A program made the translations under genes and the position numbers. Source: JBHJGP01 sp050331695 (GTDB taxonomy: Bacteria; Pseudomonadota; Alphaproteobacteria; Geminicoccales; Geminicoccaceae). From it: 64,000 bases of DNA. The DNA lies in contig JBHJGP010000012.1 of assembly GCA_050331695.1 (NCBI GenBank), positions 186,001-250,000 on the forward strand, given 5' to 3'. Below the pieces are notes generated by a model that saw only the letters and a list, made by a program, of their open reading frames with translations, did not search any database and had not been told where the DNA came from. Each line of letters starts with the position of its first letter. Within the stretch, counting starts at the first letter, position 1. Of this stretch, positions 52,362 to 63,600 are shown piece after piece.

Positions 52362-53887
52362 TGGACCCAAAGGCCAAAGGCGTCCTTCTCCTAGCCTCGA
52401 CCTTCGTCGTCGCGGTTTCGGGCCTCGCCTACGAGCTGATCGCCGGCGCCGCGGCCTCCTATCTGCTGGGCGACAGCGTTACCCAGTTCAGCCTGGTGGT
52501 CGGGCTTTTCATGACCGCGATGGGCGTGGGCGCCTGGGCCTCGAGGCTGTTCGATGACGCGGCCTCGACCTTCTGTGCCTGCCAGATCGCTCTGGGCCTG
52601 GTTGGCGGCTTCAGCGCGCCCTTGTTCTACGCGACCTGGCTCCATGTGGAGCCGTTCGCGGTCGTCCTGTTCGGTACGGTCATCATCACCGGCGCGCTGA
52701 GCGGCATCGAAATACCACTCATCATCCGGATCCTGCAACAAGCTGGCCTGTCCCGTCACACCGTGTCGACCGTGCTCAGTCTCGACTATGCCGGGGCTCT
52801 GGTGGCCGCTCTCGCCTTCCCCCTTTTGGTGGTGCCGACGCTGAGCCTCCTGTCGGCGAGCTTGATCTTCGGCTTGCTCAATCTGGGTGTCGCCGGCGTC
52901 GCGATCTACGTCCTGAGACCGACCGGCGCGCCCCGTTTCGCAACAGCCACCGGCGTCATCGCCACGATCGCGCTCACCGGCCTCGTCTTCGGCGAACGGG
53001 CGGTCTCGGCGAGCGAAGCGGGGCTCTACGAGGACGAGATCATCTTCGCCGAGCGAAGCGCCTACCAGCGCATCGTGGTGACCCGGTTCGCCGACCGGAC
53101 CCGGCTCTTCCTCGACGGCTCCATCCAGTTCGACAGCCGAGACGAACACCGCTACCACGAAGCCTTGGTCCACCCGGCCATGACCCGGGCGCTCAAGCTC
53201 GATCGGGTTCAGATCCTCGGTGGGGGCGACGGCATGGCCGCGCGCGAAGCGCTCCGATACCCGCTTCAACAGCTCACCCTGGTCGATCTCGATCCGGCCA
53301 TCACCACCCTCTTCCGTGACAGCGATCTGGCGGACCTCAACGATTTCGCGCTGTCGGATCCAAAGGTTAAGATCGTCAATCAGGACGCCTGGATCTGGCT
53401 TCAGGAAACCGATGAAACCTTTGATGTCATCATCGTTGATTTGCCGGATCCGCGCTCGCTAGCGCTCTCCAAGCTCTACACGCGCCTGTTCTACACCCGG
53501 CTCGCGGACGCGCTCGGCGCCGGCGGCACCATCGCCGTCCAGGCGGGCGCGCCCTACTACGCGACCGAGGCTTTCTGGTCCGTGATCCGAACCCTCGAGC
53601 TCACTCGCGATCCGTTCGCCCTGCGTGCCACGCTTGACGTCACGCCCTATGCCGTCTGGGTACCGAGCTTCGGGCTTTGGGGTTTTGCGCTTGCCGGCCC
53701 CGGCTCGACCGCCGAGCCCCGGCGCCCGGCGCCACCCAGTCTCGGCATGTTCGATCATCGGCAATGGCAGGCCATGACCTATTTTCCGAACGACATTCAG
53801 CGGGTTCCGGTCGCCGCGAATACGATGCGAAATCACGAACTCCTCAGCTATTACGAAGCCGGTTGGTCAGCGGCTTTCCCCAACTGA
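52361..53887 (+). CDS. Membrane-anchored spermidine synthase-like protein
   Basis: The 508-aa protein has about seven N-terminal helices (residues ~8-215) and a C-terminal polyamine aminopropyltransferase domain. The active-site pattern is kept: FLDGSIQFDSRDEHRYHEAL, GGGDGMAAREAL, VDLDPAI and IIVDLPDPR. It could transfer an aminopropyl group or act as another SAM-type alkyltransferase. No S-adenosylmethionine decarboxylase gene is adjacent. It closes a DUF4178-DUF4178-small-DUF350 cluster with overlapping genes. Confidence 0.9.
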   Translation: MDPKAKGVLLLASTFVVAVSGLAYELIAGAAASYLLGDSVTQFSLVVGLFMTAMGVGAWASRLFDDAASTFCACQIALGLVGGFSAPLFYATWLHVEPFAVVLFGTVIITGALSGIEIPLIIRILQQAGLSRHTVSTVLSLDYAGALVAALAFPLLVVPTLSLLSASLIFGLLNLGVAGVAIYVLRPTGAPRFATATGVIATIALTGLVFGERAVSASEAGLYEDEIIFAERSAYQRIVVTRFADRTRLFLDGSIQFDSRDEHRYHEALVHPAMTRALKLDRVQILGGGDGMAAREALRYPLQQLTLVDLDPAITTLFRDSDLADLNDFALSDPKVKIVNQDAWIWLQETDETFDVIIVDLPDPRSLALSKLYTRLFYTRLADALGAGGTIAVQAGAPYYATEAFWSVIRTLELTRDPFALRATLDVTPYAVWVPSFGLWGFALAGPGSTAEPRRPAPPSLGMFDHRQWQAMTYFPNDIQRVPVAANTMRNHELLSYYEAGWSAAFPN

Positions 53888-53902
53888 GGTTTTCTTTCTG
53901 TT

Positions 53903-55291
53903 TTGCTCAAAGCCCTGGTCCGTTTGCTTCCCTTCAAAGACCATGTCAGATCCGCTCTGGAAAGGCTGTCGCGATACGTTCCGGCGCTGGAAGCCCTGAT
54001 CTGGCCCACCGCAGGCGGGCCCATCCGCTGGCAAGACCATGATCTTGGCCGGGATCCACCAGCACTTGCCCGCCGATCGCCGCCGATCGTTGCTGATGTT
54101 TCCGGCTCAAAACAGCCATGCCCGGGCCCGATCTACTATAGCGTCGGTCAAACCCTCTCGATCCCGTTCAATTCAGGGATACAGCGGGTGGTCCGGCTCC
54201 TGGCAGCCGCCCTGATCGATCAGGGCTGCGAGCTCATACCGGCGGTGTGGGATCGTCGCCGCGGGCGTTTGCTGCCGGCGCCGAAAGACCGCCTCGGCCA
54301 CCTCGCCCGTTGGCACGGGCCGAGCGAACAGAGCTGGGCCGCCTGGCGGGAACCCGAGGCGATCGGTGGCCGGGCCTGGTTTCTCTCGGCCGAGGTCTGG
54401 CATGACGCCCCGGGCCGGGACCTGCCGGAGCTGGCGCGCTTCCTCCGCGAGACGGGCCTCCGGAGCGCCTGGATCTTTCACGACGCCATTCCCTGGGCGC
54501 TGCCGGGAATCCATTCACGCGCTCTGGTGGAGGCGCACACCAGCTATATGGAGGGGCTGGCCCGGTTCGATCATATTCTGGCGGTCTCCCACAGCTCGCG
54601 CTCGGATCTGTTGGCCTTTTACGAGCGAAGCGGGCGAGGTGCCGAGCTCCGCGCCGATCAGGTCTGGACGGTGCCGCTTTCGGGTGCATTTCCGGGCACG
54701 GATCGCGTCACGACCCCTCCGCCGCGGCGGCCCGAGAGCGAGCCCGTTCAGCCGCTCGTGGTCGGCACGCTCGAAAGCCGAAAAAACCATAAAACGCTCC
54801 TCGACGCTGTGGGCGAGCTAGCCAACCATTGCCGGCGCCCCTTCGAGGTGACGCTGATAGGCCGGGCAGAATCCCAACAGCGCCTGATCCGTTCGCGCAT
54901 CAAAACCTTGCCTCAGGTGAGCTGGCTTCCGAGCGTCGATGACGACGCGCTTCGCCGGCGTTACAGCGCTTGCGACTTCACCGTGTTTCCCTCCGTGAAA
55001 GAGGGCTTCGGCCTGCCGATCGTGGAAAGCTTGTGGTTCGGGCGTCCCTGCATTTGCGCCCACTGGGGTGCGATGGCCGAGGTCGCCGGTTCGGGCGGTT
55101 GTCTCACCACCGACGTCACCGATCCCAGAGCCCTGGCCGGCGCCATGCGGACGCTGATCGAGGACCAAGACCGCCGGCTCGAGCTGGCGATGGAAGCGGT
55201 CAGGCTCCAGCCCCGGTCCTGGTCCGATTACGCCCGGGACGTGGCCTGGTGCCTGACGGAGGTTGATGTCGGCGCTGCGGCAGAGCGCTGA
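53903..55291 (+). CDS. Glycosyltransferase family 4 protein
   Basis: The 462-aa GT-B enzyme has the nucleotide-sugar signature FPSVKEGFGLPIVESLWFG (EGFGLPIVE, ~368-376) and GTLESRKNHKTLLDAV for the second Rossmann domain. The N-terminal ~90 residues are extra and poorly defined. It starts at TTG 53903, 15 bases after the preceding gene, and opens the polysaccharide region. Sugar donor and acceptor are unknown. Confidence 0.9.
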   Translation: MLKALVRLLPFKDHVRSALERLSRYVPALEALIWPTAGGPIRWQDHDLGRDPPALARRSPPIVADVSGSKQPCPGPIYYSVGQTLSIPFNSGIQRVVRLLAAALIDQGCELIPAVWDRRRGRLLPAPKDRLGHLARWHGPSEQSWAAWREPEAIGGRAWFLSAEVWHDAPGRDLPELARFLRETGLRSAWIFHDAIPWALPGIHSRALVEAHTSYMEGLARFDHILAVSHSSRSDLLAFYERSGRGAELRADQVWTVPLSGAFPGTDRVTTPPPRRPESEPVQPLVVGTLESRKNHKTLLDAVGELANHCRRPFEVTLIGRAESQQRLIRSRIKTLPQVSWLPSVDDDALRRRYSACDFTVFPSVKEGFGLPIVESLWFGRPCICAHWGAMAEVAGSGGCLTTDVTDPRALAGAMRTLIEDQDRRLELAMEAVRLQPRSWSDYARDVAWCLTEVDVGAAAER

Positions 55292-55479
55292 GGAATGAGC
55301 CCATCCATCGGTTTCGCGCCTACCGATCCCCTAGCCTGAACAACACGATGCACCCACCCTTTGCCGGAAGACCACAGTCGACATGATCCAGGGCGAGCCC
55401 CTCGGCGCCCGGCGCGGAATAGCGTTGTTCGTGCTGCCAAAAGGTGGTTGTTGGCCGCGATCATGACCGGAGCTTACGA

Positions 55480-56739
55480 ATGATTTTGTCTCTGAGGCGC
55501 AAACGGGCGAACTCGATTTTTCTACTCGGTGGCTTTGGTGTTCCCAATTGGGGGGATGAACTGATCCTCGACAAAGTTCTGGACTCACCCCTGTTTCAAA
55601 CGGGCGGCATCGACCATGCCTACGTTGCCACTGCGAGTTGCGCCATAAGCTCGAGGGTTCATCGAAATCGCAGCAACAGGCTGAGTTATGTGGACGCGCA
55701 TTTTCAAGCGGCCCGCATGGTGCAGGACGATTTGGCTGATCTCGATCCTGAGCGGATCCGATCGGCCACACGAAAGCTCATCGACAAACGGACATCGTTC
55801 TGGTCGAGCATGCAGGCGCGACTGTTGCTGGACGCTGTTGAGGAGTCGAAAGGCGTCCATTTGTGTGGCGGCGGCTATCTGTTCGATGCGTGGGTTGCCG
55901 CCCTCGGCGCCATCGGTCTCGTGGTCTTCGCAGCCAAAGAGATGGGCAAACCGGTAACGGCGTCGGGCATTTCACCTGTGGCGAGGACCGACGCGGGGCT
56001 CGCATTGCTGGGTGAGATCATCGACGCCCTGGACGTGCTTGATGTGCGCGACCGCATCGACCCCCGCTTCTTCGACAAACGTGTCCGCGAGCAACCCGAA
56101 AAGACCTGGTTGAGCCTTGATGACGCAATGGCCTACGCGCCGACCCAGATCACCGACCAGAGGCCCGAGCAAGTCAAGATCCACATTCAGCTTCCGCCGA
56201 TACCCGAACCACTGGACAAGATCCGCGACGATCATTTTTTCGAGGTGGTCTCGCGGGTCACGAAATCCTTCGACGCGACTTGCGTCTTCATCAACCATGT
56301 GGGCCCTGACAAGAAAGACTGGGTTGCCGCGGCTAACCTGGCGGAAAGGCTGGAAAGGGCTGGCGCTCGAATTGATTGGCTGGATCTAAGCCTGGCGACC
56401 CCCGAGGAGGGTCTCTCCGCCTTTGAGACCGCCCATATCGCCATTGTCGGCCGCTACCATGCGATGATCGGCCATCTCCTGAATGGTGTCCCCACCGTGA
56501 GCTACGATAATGGCGGCGCTCTGTTCAACCGTCATCGATCGGCATTTCCGCTGGTTCATCCTGACCTTCTGCACGTGTCCAACTTCGCGGACATCGACGA
56601 GACGATTGCGTTTGTTGAACGCTCGATCCGAGGCGAGCGCGATCGCTCGGGCTTCACCGGTGACCATTACGCCAAGGCGCAACGCTCGAAAGACCAGGCC
56701 TACAAGGCAACCCTAAAGGCCTGGAGTGCTTCGGCCTGA
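55480..56739 (+). CDS. Polysaccharide pyruvyltransferase-family protein
   Basis: The 419-aa GT-B-like enzyme opens with FLLGGFGVPNWGDELILDKV, containing the family's N-x-GDE signature, and has VHLCGGGYLFDAW and the C-terminal IVGRYHAMIGHLLNGVPTVSYD. Members add ketal pyruvate to surface sugars or perform related transfers. ATG 55480 was chosen just before the first strand; 188 bases upstream hold no gene. Its end overlaps the convergent glycosyltransferase gene by 27 bases. Confidence 0.86.
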   Translation: MILSLRRKRANSIFLLGGFGVPNWGDELILDKVLDSPLFQTGGIDHAYVATASCAISSRVHRNRSNRLSYVDAHFQAARMVQDDLADLDPERIRSATRKLIDKRTSFWSSMQARLLLDAVEESKGVHLCGGGYLFDAWVAALGAIGLVVFAAKEMGKPVTASGISPVARTDAGLALLGEIIDALDVLDVRDRIDPRFFDKRVREQPEKTWLSLDDAMAYAPTQITDQRPEQVKIHIQLPPIPEPLDKIRDDHFFEVVSRVTKSFDATCVFINHVGPDKKDWVAAANLAERLERAGARIDWLDLSLATPEEGLSAFETAHIAIVGRYHAMIGHLLNGVPTVSYDNGGALFNRHRSAFPLVHPDLLHVSNFADIDETIAFVERSIRGERDRSGFTGDHYAKAQRSKDQAYKATLKAWSASA

Positions 56740-58251
56740 CGTCTGTTTTGCCGAGGGGCATTGCGATGGCGGCGTCCCAGAGGCGGAGTTCCGTTCCAGA
56801 AGACATTTGATCAGCGCTTTCGGATTGTGGCGCTCGCGCCAGGCGGTTCGCGCTTTCATCGCTTCCCTCGTCAGATGCTCTAGCCGGTCGACCGCCAAGC
56901 GAAGCGCCTGCCCGATCTCGTCCGGCGTCTCGAAGACCGTTCCCTGGTCGGCCGACATGTGCTCAGCCATCCATGTTCCGCTAGGAACGATGACGACCTT
57001 GCCCGCCGCTTTCGCCTCGGTGAATATCCCCGAACTCCGATATCGATAGGTATCGCCATCATACGGTATCAGGACGATGTCCGCTGCCGCCAGAAGCCGA
57101 TAGTAATCGTCCGCACTGACTTCGCCCTGAACCAGGCTGACCTGATCCTCGGGCATGGATTCCAGTCGTTTTAGCGCCTCGGATATTCCCTTGCTTTGAC
57201 TTCCCGAATCGCCGCTTATTTGAATGACGAATTGAGGGGCCGTTGGATCGTTGACTGCGAATGACGCGATGATATCAGGCAAATGTTGAAACCCCTTTTC
57301 CAGCCGCCCCTCCCCCAGATAAAGCGCGACCGGCCGCCGCGATAGGGGCTGGTCCATTGATGGATCAGCAATCAACGCGTGACGAAAGGGGATCGGCAAT
57401 GTGGTGAAACTCACCAATTCAAGGTCATTGTACTGGTCGGTCAGCCGATCGGTGTCAGTGTAGAAAAAAACGTGACCCCCCGCTTCTTCATATTCTTTGA
57501 AAACACGCAGCGAAGATCGGATCGTGAGGCCATGAGCGAACGCCCAGCGTTCCTCGCGGTAGTCTCTCCTTAAGATGACATGAAGTGCCGGCAAAGACGA
57601 AACGTCGGCGTCCACGGTGAATGCGGTTAGTTGAGCAAGTTCCCGCAAGCCGATCGACGGGACCAAGACTAAATCGTCAGGTGAGACCGCTTGGCGATCG
57701 AGCGCCTCGAGCAAATCGGTGGTGAAGGATGGGCCGCCCGTCGACGAGATAGCCCCGAACCCATCGTTTAAACCGGTGCCAGTGGCCGAAGCGAACCATC
57801 GGCGCAACAATGCACTGGCCATCCGAGCCACGGCAACGACCCGGCCGAGCCCTCGAACTGGGATATTGAATCGGGCCGGTTCTTGGCCTGCCGGTCGATC
57901 GGACACCAGATCGTCGCTCGATCGACGGTGAGAAACAGGGATCCGCTCGGTCCGCCGCCAAAACGTTAGCGCCATCCTCTCGAGCTTGCCGCCCAGAACT
58001 TTCCAGCGCTCCAGCGACAGGTCGGCGTATGTGACCTCCGAGAAGGCCGGCACAACGGTAATGTATTCCGGGAACGGAAGCGGCGTCAGATTGCGATTAG
58101 CCAGGATCGTCGGCGCTAAACCCGCATGGCACGCCGCCTCGGCGACCGCGAGGTCGTACTCGTAGTAATGCCCCCGGAAGTCGCGCAAGTTTTGATCGGC
58201 GATGAAAAGCCGCCGTCTTTGCGCAATCCCAGCCGTTCTCGTTTCACTCAC
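56713..58251 (-). CDS. Glycosyltransferase (GT-B fold, family 4-like)
   Basis: The 512-aa protein has a recognisable second domain: VALYLGEGRLEKGFQHLPDI, VSLVQGEVSADDYYRLLAAADI, and VLIPYDGDTYRYRSSGIFTE, where the last is the donor-site loop. The N-terminal domain is long and variable. A disordered C-terminal tail after ~485 overlaps the convergent pyruvyltransferase gene. It is the last gene of the minus-strand polysaccharide operon. Confidence 0.82.
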   Translation of the reverse strand: MSETRTAGIAQRRRLFIADQNLRDFRGHYYEYDLAVAEAACHAGLAPTILANRNLTPLPFPEYITVVPAFSEVTYADLSLERWKVLGGKLERMALTFWRRTERIPVSHRRSSDDLVSDRPAGQEPARFNIPVRGLGRVVAVARMASALLRRWFASATGTGLNDGFGAISSTGGPSFTTDLLEALDRQAVSPDDLVLVPSIGLRELAQLTAFTVDADVSSLPALHVILRRDYREERWAFAHGLTIRSSLRVFKEYEEAGGHVFFYTDTDRLTDQYNDLELVSFTTLPIPFRHALIADPSMDQPLSRRPVALYLGEGRLEKGFQHLPDIIASFAVNDPTAPQFVIQISGDSGSQSKGISEALKRLESMPEDQVSLVQGEVSADDYYRLLAAADIVLIPYDGDTYRYRSSGIFTEAKAAGKVVIVPSGTWMAEHMSADQGTVFETPDEIGQALRLAVDRLEHLTREAMKARTAWRERHNPKALIKCLLERNSASGTPPSQCPSAKQTSGRSTPGL

Positions 58252-58314
58252 GAAGGGCTTCGGATGACCAGAGGATGGCTGCGCGGACGATCAGCGTTCC
58301 ATCTCTTCGCCAGG

Positions 58315-59298
58315 TCACCGGGGATCACCGGGTCTCAGGACCACGTGAAAACCGAGGCCCGGCTGTTCTGCGGCGTTCCAATCATGGGCCCGCGGGTTGC
58401 CGCTGCCGCGGACGAAATCAGCGACATCGAACAGCGCCGGACATTCGACCAGTCCGTGGCTCCGGAACTTATCCATCCACCAGGCTTTTTCTTGGACAGT
58501 GTGGTGATAAACCACCCCCGTCGATGGATCCGCGTCACCGAAGGTCGCGACCGAGGCGATCAGAAGACCATCTCCGGTCATGGTCTCGACCATCAGCTTG
58601 ATGGTCGCATCCAGATCACCGGTCGGGATGTGCTCGAAAAACTCCCAGGCGGTCACGAGATTGAATTTGATCGGCGCGCCGTCGGGATCCTCGAAACGGT
58701 AAGGAAACCGGACGTCAGCGGTGAACAGCCGGTCCGGAATCAAGCGCCACATCGCCCGCTGTTCGCGAAGGCTGTAGTCGCTGCCTTCGAGGCCGATCGA
58801 AAAATGGCCCCGGATCGCGAAATCCCAGACCAGTCCGCCGCCGGCGCATCCGATGTCCAAATGGCGGATTCCGGAACGAACCTGTTCGCATCGCCGGACG
58901 AAACGCGGGCTGCGGGTGTTGTCGTTTCGGGTTCCCCGGGGATGGGTGTGATCGGGCGAGGTCAAAGCCACCGGTTGGTCGGCCCGCAACCGAACATCGA
59001 CCCTTTCCGGCCACTCGCCGCTGCGTGTCAGTTCGATCAGATCCGAAAGAAGGTCCGCGCCATCGATACCATGGCGGTCGACCTTTCTCTCGAGCGCTTC
59101 CATTGCCTGGCTCAGATGGCGTGACGACGCTTCTAGCCGGTCCAGCCGAGTGTTGACTGATTGCAGCGTAAGAGCGGTCGGAGCGGTGGCGGTTCCAGTC
59201 TCGGCGACTTGAAGCCGGCTGTCCAACGAGCGCAATTGCGCCATTACGCCGGGGTAGCCGACCAGTCGCCGAACCCACTCGACAAGCAAGCGTTTCAT
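58315..59298 (-). CDS. Class I SAM-dependent methyltransferase
   Basis: The 327-aa protein has a helical N-terminus (~35-85, LQSVNTRLDRLEASSRHLSQ, coiled-coil-like) and a Rossmann methyltransferase domain with motif I HLDIGCAGGGLVWDFA and WEFFEHIP as motif IV. The absence of a signal peptide puts it in the cytoplasm. Its neighbours suggest methylation of a glycan or lipid-linked sugar. Confidence 0.88.
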   Translation of the reverse strand: MKRLLVEWVRRLVGYPGVMAQLRSLDSRLQVAETGTATAPTALTLQSVNTRLDRLEASSRHLSQAMEALERKVDRHGIDGADLLSDLIELTRSGEWPERVDVRLRADQPVALTSPDHTHPRGTRNDNTRSPRFVRRCEQVRSGIRHLDIGCAGGGLVWDFAIRGHFSIGLEGSDYSLREQRAMWRLIPDRLFTADVRFPYRFEDPDGAPIKFNLVTAWEFFEHIPTGDLDATIKLMVETMTGDGLLIASVATFGDADPSTGVVYHHTVQEKAWWMDKFRSHGLVECPALFDVADFVRGSGNPRAHDWNAAEQPGLGFHVVLRPGDPR

Positions 59299-59344
59299 CT
59301 ACTGGGGCAACATTATGAAAGAGACTGGCCCGGGGAAGAAAGGT

Positions 59345-60559
59345 TCACTCGACAATGGGCGCTTGCCAGTTCTCGAAACCCGGGACTCTCAGGATATCGA
59401 CGCCGCGCCAATCCAGTGATGGATCGCGCCCTCGGACGAAGGTCAGATAGGGGCCAACCAGACTGGATTTTTCCAATTGGACGACCCAATCGCGATAGGC
59501 GTCGGCCATGAATTTCGTGAAGGTGTGATAGCGAAAGATGACCTCGCCGTCCGCAATCACGCCGGTAAAGATCTCATTGTCGGTGCCATCGGCGACGAAA
59601 TCGGCGCGGAACAGGTATCGTCCCTTGGGCAACTGGATTGGCTGGGCCAGCGTCAGGCTGCCGTCCGGCTCGTGGGCGAATTGATCCCTCTCCAGGCGCT
59701 GGATCAGCTCCAAGGGCTCGACAGGCAGGTAGCCGTCCAGTTTCAGCTCCTGCGGTGCGAACAGCATGTTCAGAACGCCGGCGGGTCCCATGTCGCCAGC
59801 GCTGTCGACGGCCCGGTAGCTGGCCAGATCGAGCGCCCGGTAGCCTTTTGATTTGAGCAGTTCGAAACAGCGTGGGTCGTCCGGGCTTTGCTCGAGCACG
59901 AGAATCGGCCTGGTCTCGTCCAGGAGCCGGGGCATGCCGCAGAGTGCGTCGAACTCGGCGCCCTCGATGTCCATCTTGATGAAACGTGGCCGCATGCCGG
60001 TCGCTGCCGCCAGATCGTCCAGGGCCAGGGTCGGCACCGAAACGCCCTCGGCGTCGACATCGACCCGATCGTTGAGATGGGAGCCGAAGGAGAGCGAAAC
60101 CGTTTCGCCGCTGGCCCGCCAGACGGCCCGATGGAGTAGGGTTACGTTGGCGCAGCCGTGCTGGACAAGATTGTGCTGGGCGATACCGATGATACGCGGG
60201 CTGGCCTCAAAGGCGAAAACGTGACCTTGCGGGCCAACCAGCCGGGACATCGCCTGAGCCATGGCGCCGGCATTGGTGCCGACGTCGTAGACCACGTCAC
60301 CGGGCCGGCAATGGTCCCGGATAGCCAGCATGACCGTGGGTTCCCAAAAGCTCCGTTCCCACCAGTGGGGTATGGGCAAGGGTGATATCGGCCCTGCCGG
60401 CTTGGCCTGGTCACGTTCGTCATGAGCCGTCGAGATTTCGCTCGCCCATTGGTGACGCTCGGCCATCAGCGCGTTGCGCTCGTCATAGACCTTACGGATG
60501 GCTGGCACCGTCAGCGCCATGTCCCGAAAGAAGGTCTTGGCAAAGGTCGCCGCCGTCAT
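59345..60559 (-). CDS. FkbM-family methyltransferase with C-terminal extension
   Basis: The 404-aa protein has an FkbM methyltransferase core (~70-275): VVYDVGTNAGAMAQAMSRLV as the SAM motif I, FAFEASPRII and FIKMDIEGAEFDAL. A further ~115 residues (from ~290, with LTLAQPIQLPKGRYLFRADF) form a beta-rich module absent in simple FkbM proteins, perhaps for glycan recognition. FkbM proteins O-methylate sugars or amino acids in surface glycans and natural products. Confidence 0.88.
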   Translation of the reverse strand: MTAATFAKTFFRDMALTVPAIRKVYDERNALMAERHQWASEISTAHDERDQAKPAGPISPLPIPHWWERSFWEPTVMLAIRDHCRPGDVVYDVGTNAGAMAQAMSRLVGPQGHVFAFEASPRIIGIAQHNLVQHGCANVTLLHRAVWRASGETVSLSFGSHLNDRVDVDAEGVSVPTLALDDLAAATGMRPRFIKMDIEGAEFDALCGMPRLLDETRPILVLEQSPDDPRCFELLKSKGYRALDLASYRAVDSAGDMGPAGVLNMLFAPQELKLDGYLPVEPLELIQRLERDQFAHEPDGSLTLAQPIQLPKGRYLFRADFVADGTDNEIFTGVIADGEVIFRYHTFTKFMADAYRDWVVQLEKSSLVGPYLTFVRGRDPSLDWRGVDILRVPGFENWQAPIVE

Positions 60560-60605
60560 CGTCCTCCTTCCAGCGCCGAGTTTGGGCCGTTCGTAACCTG
60601 ACCGG

Positions 60606-63600
60606 TCAGGAACTCCATGACCACCAATGCTGCTCGTAGCGATTGTCGTTGAATATCTCGTAAGTGGGATCGTTCGGCAGCTCGAACAGCTCGCGATGGC
60701 GCGCGCCCTTGGCTTTGGCCTTCTGAATTGTCCTCAGCATCCGCCGGGCGGTCACCGCCGGGACCCGGGAGGTCCGGTCCACCGTCACTGGCTCTTCGCC
60801 CTCAGCCCAACGCATCACCCGAAGCATCTCTTGCGTCTGCTCTTTCGCCGCCGCGGCCCAATGGGGCGCATCCGGCCGCAGGCTTAGATGATCGGCGAGA
60901 GCGGCGGCAAAGTCAAAATCCGTGCTCCAATGACCGCAAAAGGATTTGCGATAGGTGAGCGCCTGGCGAAACAACCCGGCTATGTCCCGGCTGTCGCGCT
61001 GGCGGAAGGCATATTCGACACCCGCCGCCGTTCGCCACAAATACCAGGCCCGAAGATCCTCGATCTCGGCTCGGGGATGCGCTGTCGTCCGCGATTCTGG
61101 GTAATTGTTGAAGACGCCAAGCGTCGCCGGCACGTGTTTTGAGCGAATATAGGGCAGGACCCGGCACTTGAACTCGGTGTCGCCGGCGGCCCGGAACGTT
61201 TCGTCATAATAACCGAAGCGGTCATGCACCGAGCGCCGGTACAATCCGCCGACCCAGGATAAATAACAGGTCTCCAGATAGACGAGATCCTGGGCGTAGC
61301 CCTGGCGGTCATATTTCATCACGTCATGGGAGAAGACACCGTTCGCATCCACCTCGGTAACGATGCTGTCGGCCATGACCCAGTCGACCGAGGGATCTTG
61401 GTCCAGGGCATCGGCCAATTGCCGAAGCGCATCGGGGTGGAGCCCCTCATCGGCCCCGAGGAAGGCGAGATAGCGGCCTCGTGACAAGATAATACCCCGG
61501 TTCCAGGCGCATTGGATGGTCTCGCGCTTCTCCGAGCGTCCATAGACCATCGGAATGTTGTGCTGAGCTGCAAAACTGTCGAACGCCCGAAACTCGTCGG
61601 TCGGCGAATTGCTGTCGATCAGGATGATTTCCATGGCGCCATTGTGGGCGATCGACTGCTGGGCAAGGTTCTGCAGCAAGGTCGGGAGTTTGTCGGCTGC
61701 GTTGTACAATGACACAATGACCGAAACCCTAGGTTCACCGACAGCGCGCCGGTCGTCCAGCCGGGCGAAGGGGTGCCGAACCACGGTGCGATTGCGAGCA
61801 AAAGCCTCATCCATCAATTGCAGACAGCGCTGATGGCGTGTGGATGGCGGACCGTACATCGCCTCGGCCGTGTCGGCCTCCCAGGCGAAGCCGTGGGCGC
61901 GCAAGGTTCGAGAGGTCCAGGCGAGCATGTCCTGGCGGTCGCCGTCCGACCAGCGCATCAGCCGCAGCGCATAGGTGGCCGCGATCAGGTCATTGTCCAG
62001 AAACCGCTCAAGCCGGCCCATCTCGGCGAACAGGCTGATGCGCCTGATGTAACGCTGGCCCGCCAATTGTGAGAGCATCGAGAGACGATCGCGCGTGAAG
62101 ACCGGATCATCGGGCCGTGTGACCGTTCGCTTCGGCGTCTTCGGCACGCGGCCGGCGGCATAGACCTGGCGCAAGGAGCGCGGCGACAATTTCGTGTAGC
62201 GCTGGATCGCCCGCTGCAGATTGCGTTTGACGAAAGGCGGTGGCCTCCGGTCTTTCGCCGCCCGGTAGCTTTCGCGAAGACCGTCGACGGCTCTCCGCGC
62301 CCGATCACGCTGCTCTTTCGAAAGGTTGCTATAGGCGACCCGGCGGACCTCATCTGCGGATCGGGCGATACGCGACGATTCCCGGGCCCGCCTAAGGTCT
62401 CTCAGCGTGTCCGATACGTCGTTCAATCGCTGCTTAACGTCCAGCGGCGCCTGGTGCCGGCGATCGTAGATCCGCCCCACCGACGACCAGTCAGCTTCCA
62501 AAGGCGAACGCTGCAATCGATCCACCAGTTGGGCCCGTCTCGCCTCATAATCCGACAACAGTGTTTCGATCGCGCTTGCCGCCGACCGACCGCAATCGAT
62601 GTCGACGATCTCGGCTGCACCCGTCGGTAGGTGCTTGCGCAGCCAGCGAGAAAATCCGGTTCTCGAGGAAACGACCGTGGGACAGCCCCGCATCAGGGCT
62701 TCCAGCGCCGTCAGATTGAACGTGTCGTAACGCGACGGGAAGAAGGGCAGAACCGCCTGCTCGAAGCGCTGTCGCACCTGCTCGCCCGGGAGCATACCGA
62801 CGATGTCGACATCGAGACCGCGCGAGCGGGCCATGGCGCGCAAGATGGCCTCGGAACCTACGCCCACACGATTGGGCGATTCCTGACCCGCGATCACCAG
62901 TGAGCCAAAGGCCTGGCGATCGATGTGAAAGGCCATGTCGACGAAGAGATCGGGACCCTTCCACTTCTCCCGTCGGCCGACAAACATCAGATCCGGCGGA
63001 CCATTGCGGGGCTCGGCCGGTTGCGGCGTGGCAGTCTCGACCAGAACCAAGGGATCAAGAAGATTGTAATCGGGTCCGTCGCCAAGCCCTCGCTCCGCCG
63101 CGTAGCTTTCACTCAGAGCGTAGTGGGCGTCACTGGCGCGCAACAGCAAGCCGTCGAGTAGGCGCATCGACGACGCGATCCGTCGGTCCCGGCGGGGATC
63201 ACCGGTCGGCCAAACGCAACTAAACGTGGTCCTGAGACTGCCGTGAAGCGCCAGCGCAACCACATCGACCTCGATGTCGTAGCGCTTCAACGCCCGTCTT
63301 ATGAACAACCCGTTATGCGAGTAGTCGGGAACGTCAATAACGTCGATCGTCTTGAGCCTTCCATCCAAGACGACTGATCTAGCTATTCTTTCGCACTCTA
63401 AATAAACACCATGGAGATGCCCCCAAAGTTCGGAAAGCTTTGGCGCGCCGAACTCGGTCGGTGGTGCCATAGGGATGGCGACGGCGTTGGCAGGGCGCGA
63501 AGCTTCTGCCGGTTCGTCTTTCCGCAAATAAAAGAACGTGTCCTGGGACCGTCTCTTGATGATTTGACGATAGCTTGTCTGCCCGCCGCCCAAGGTGGCG

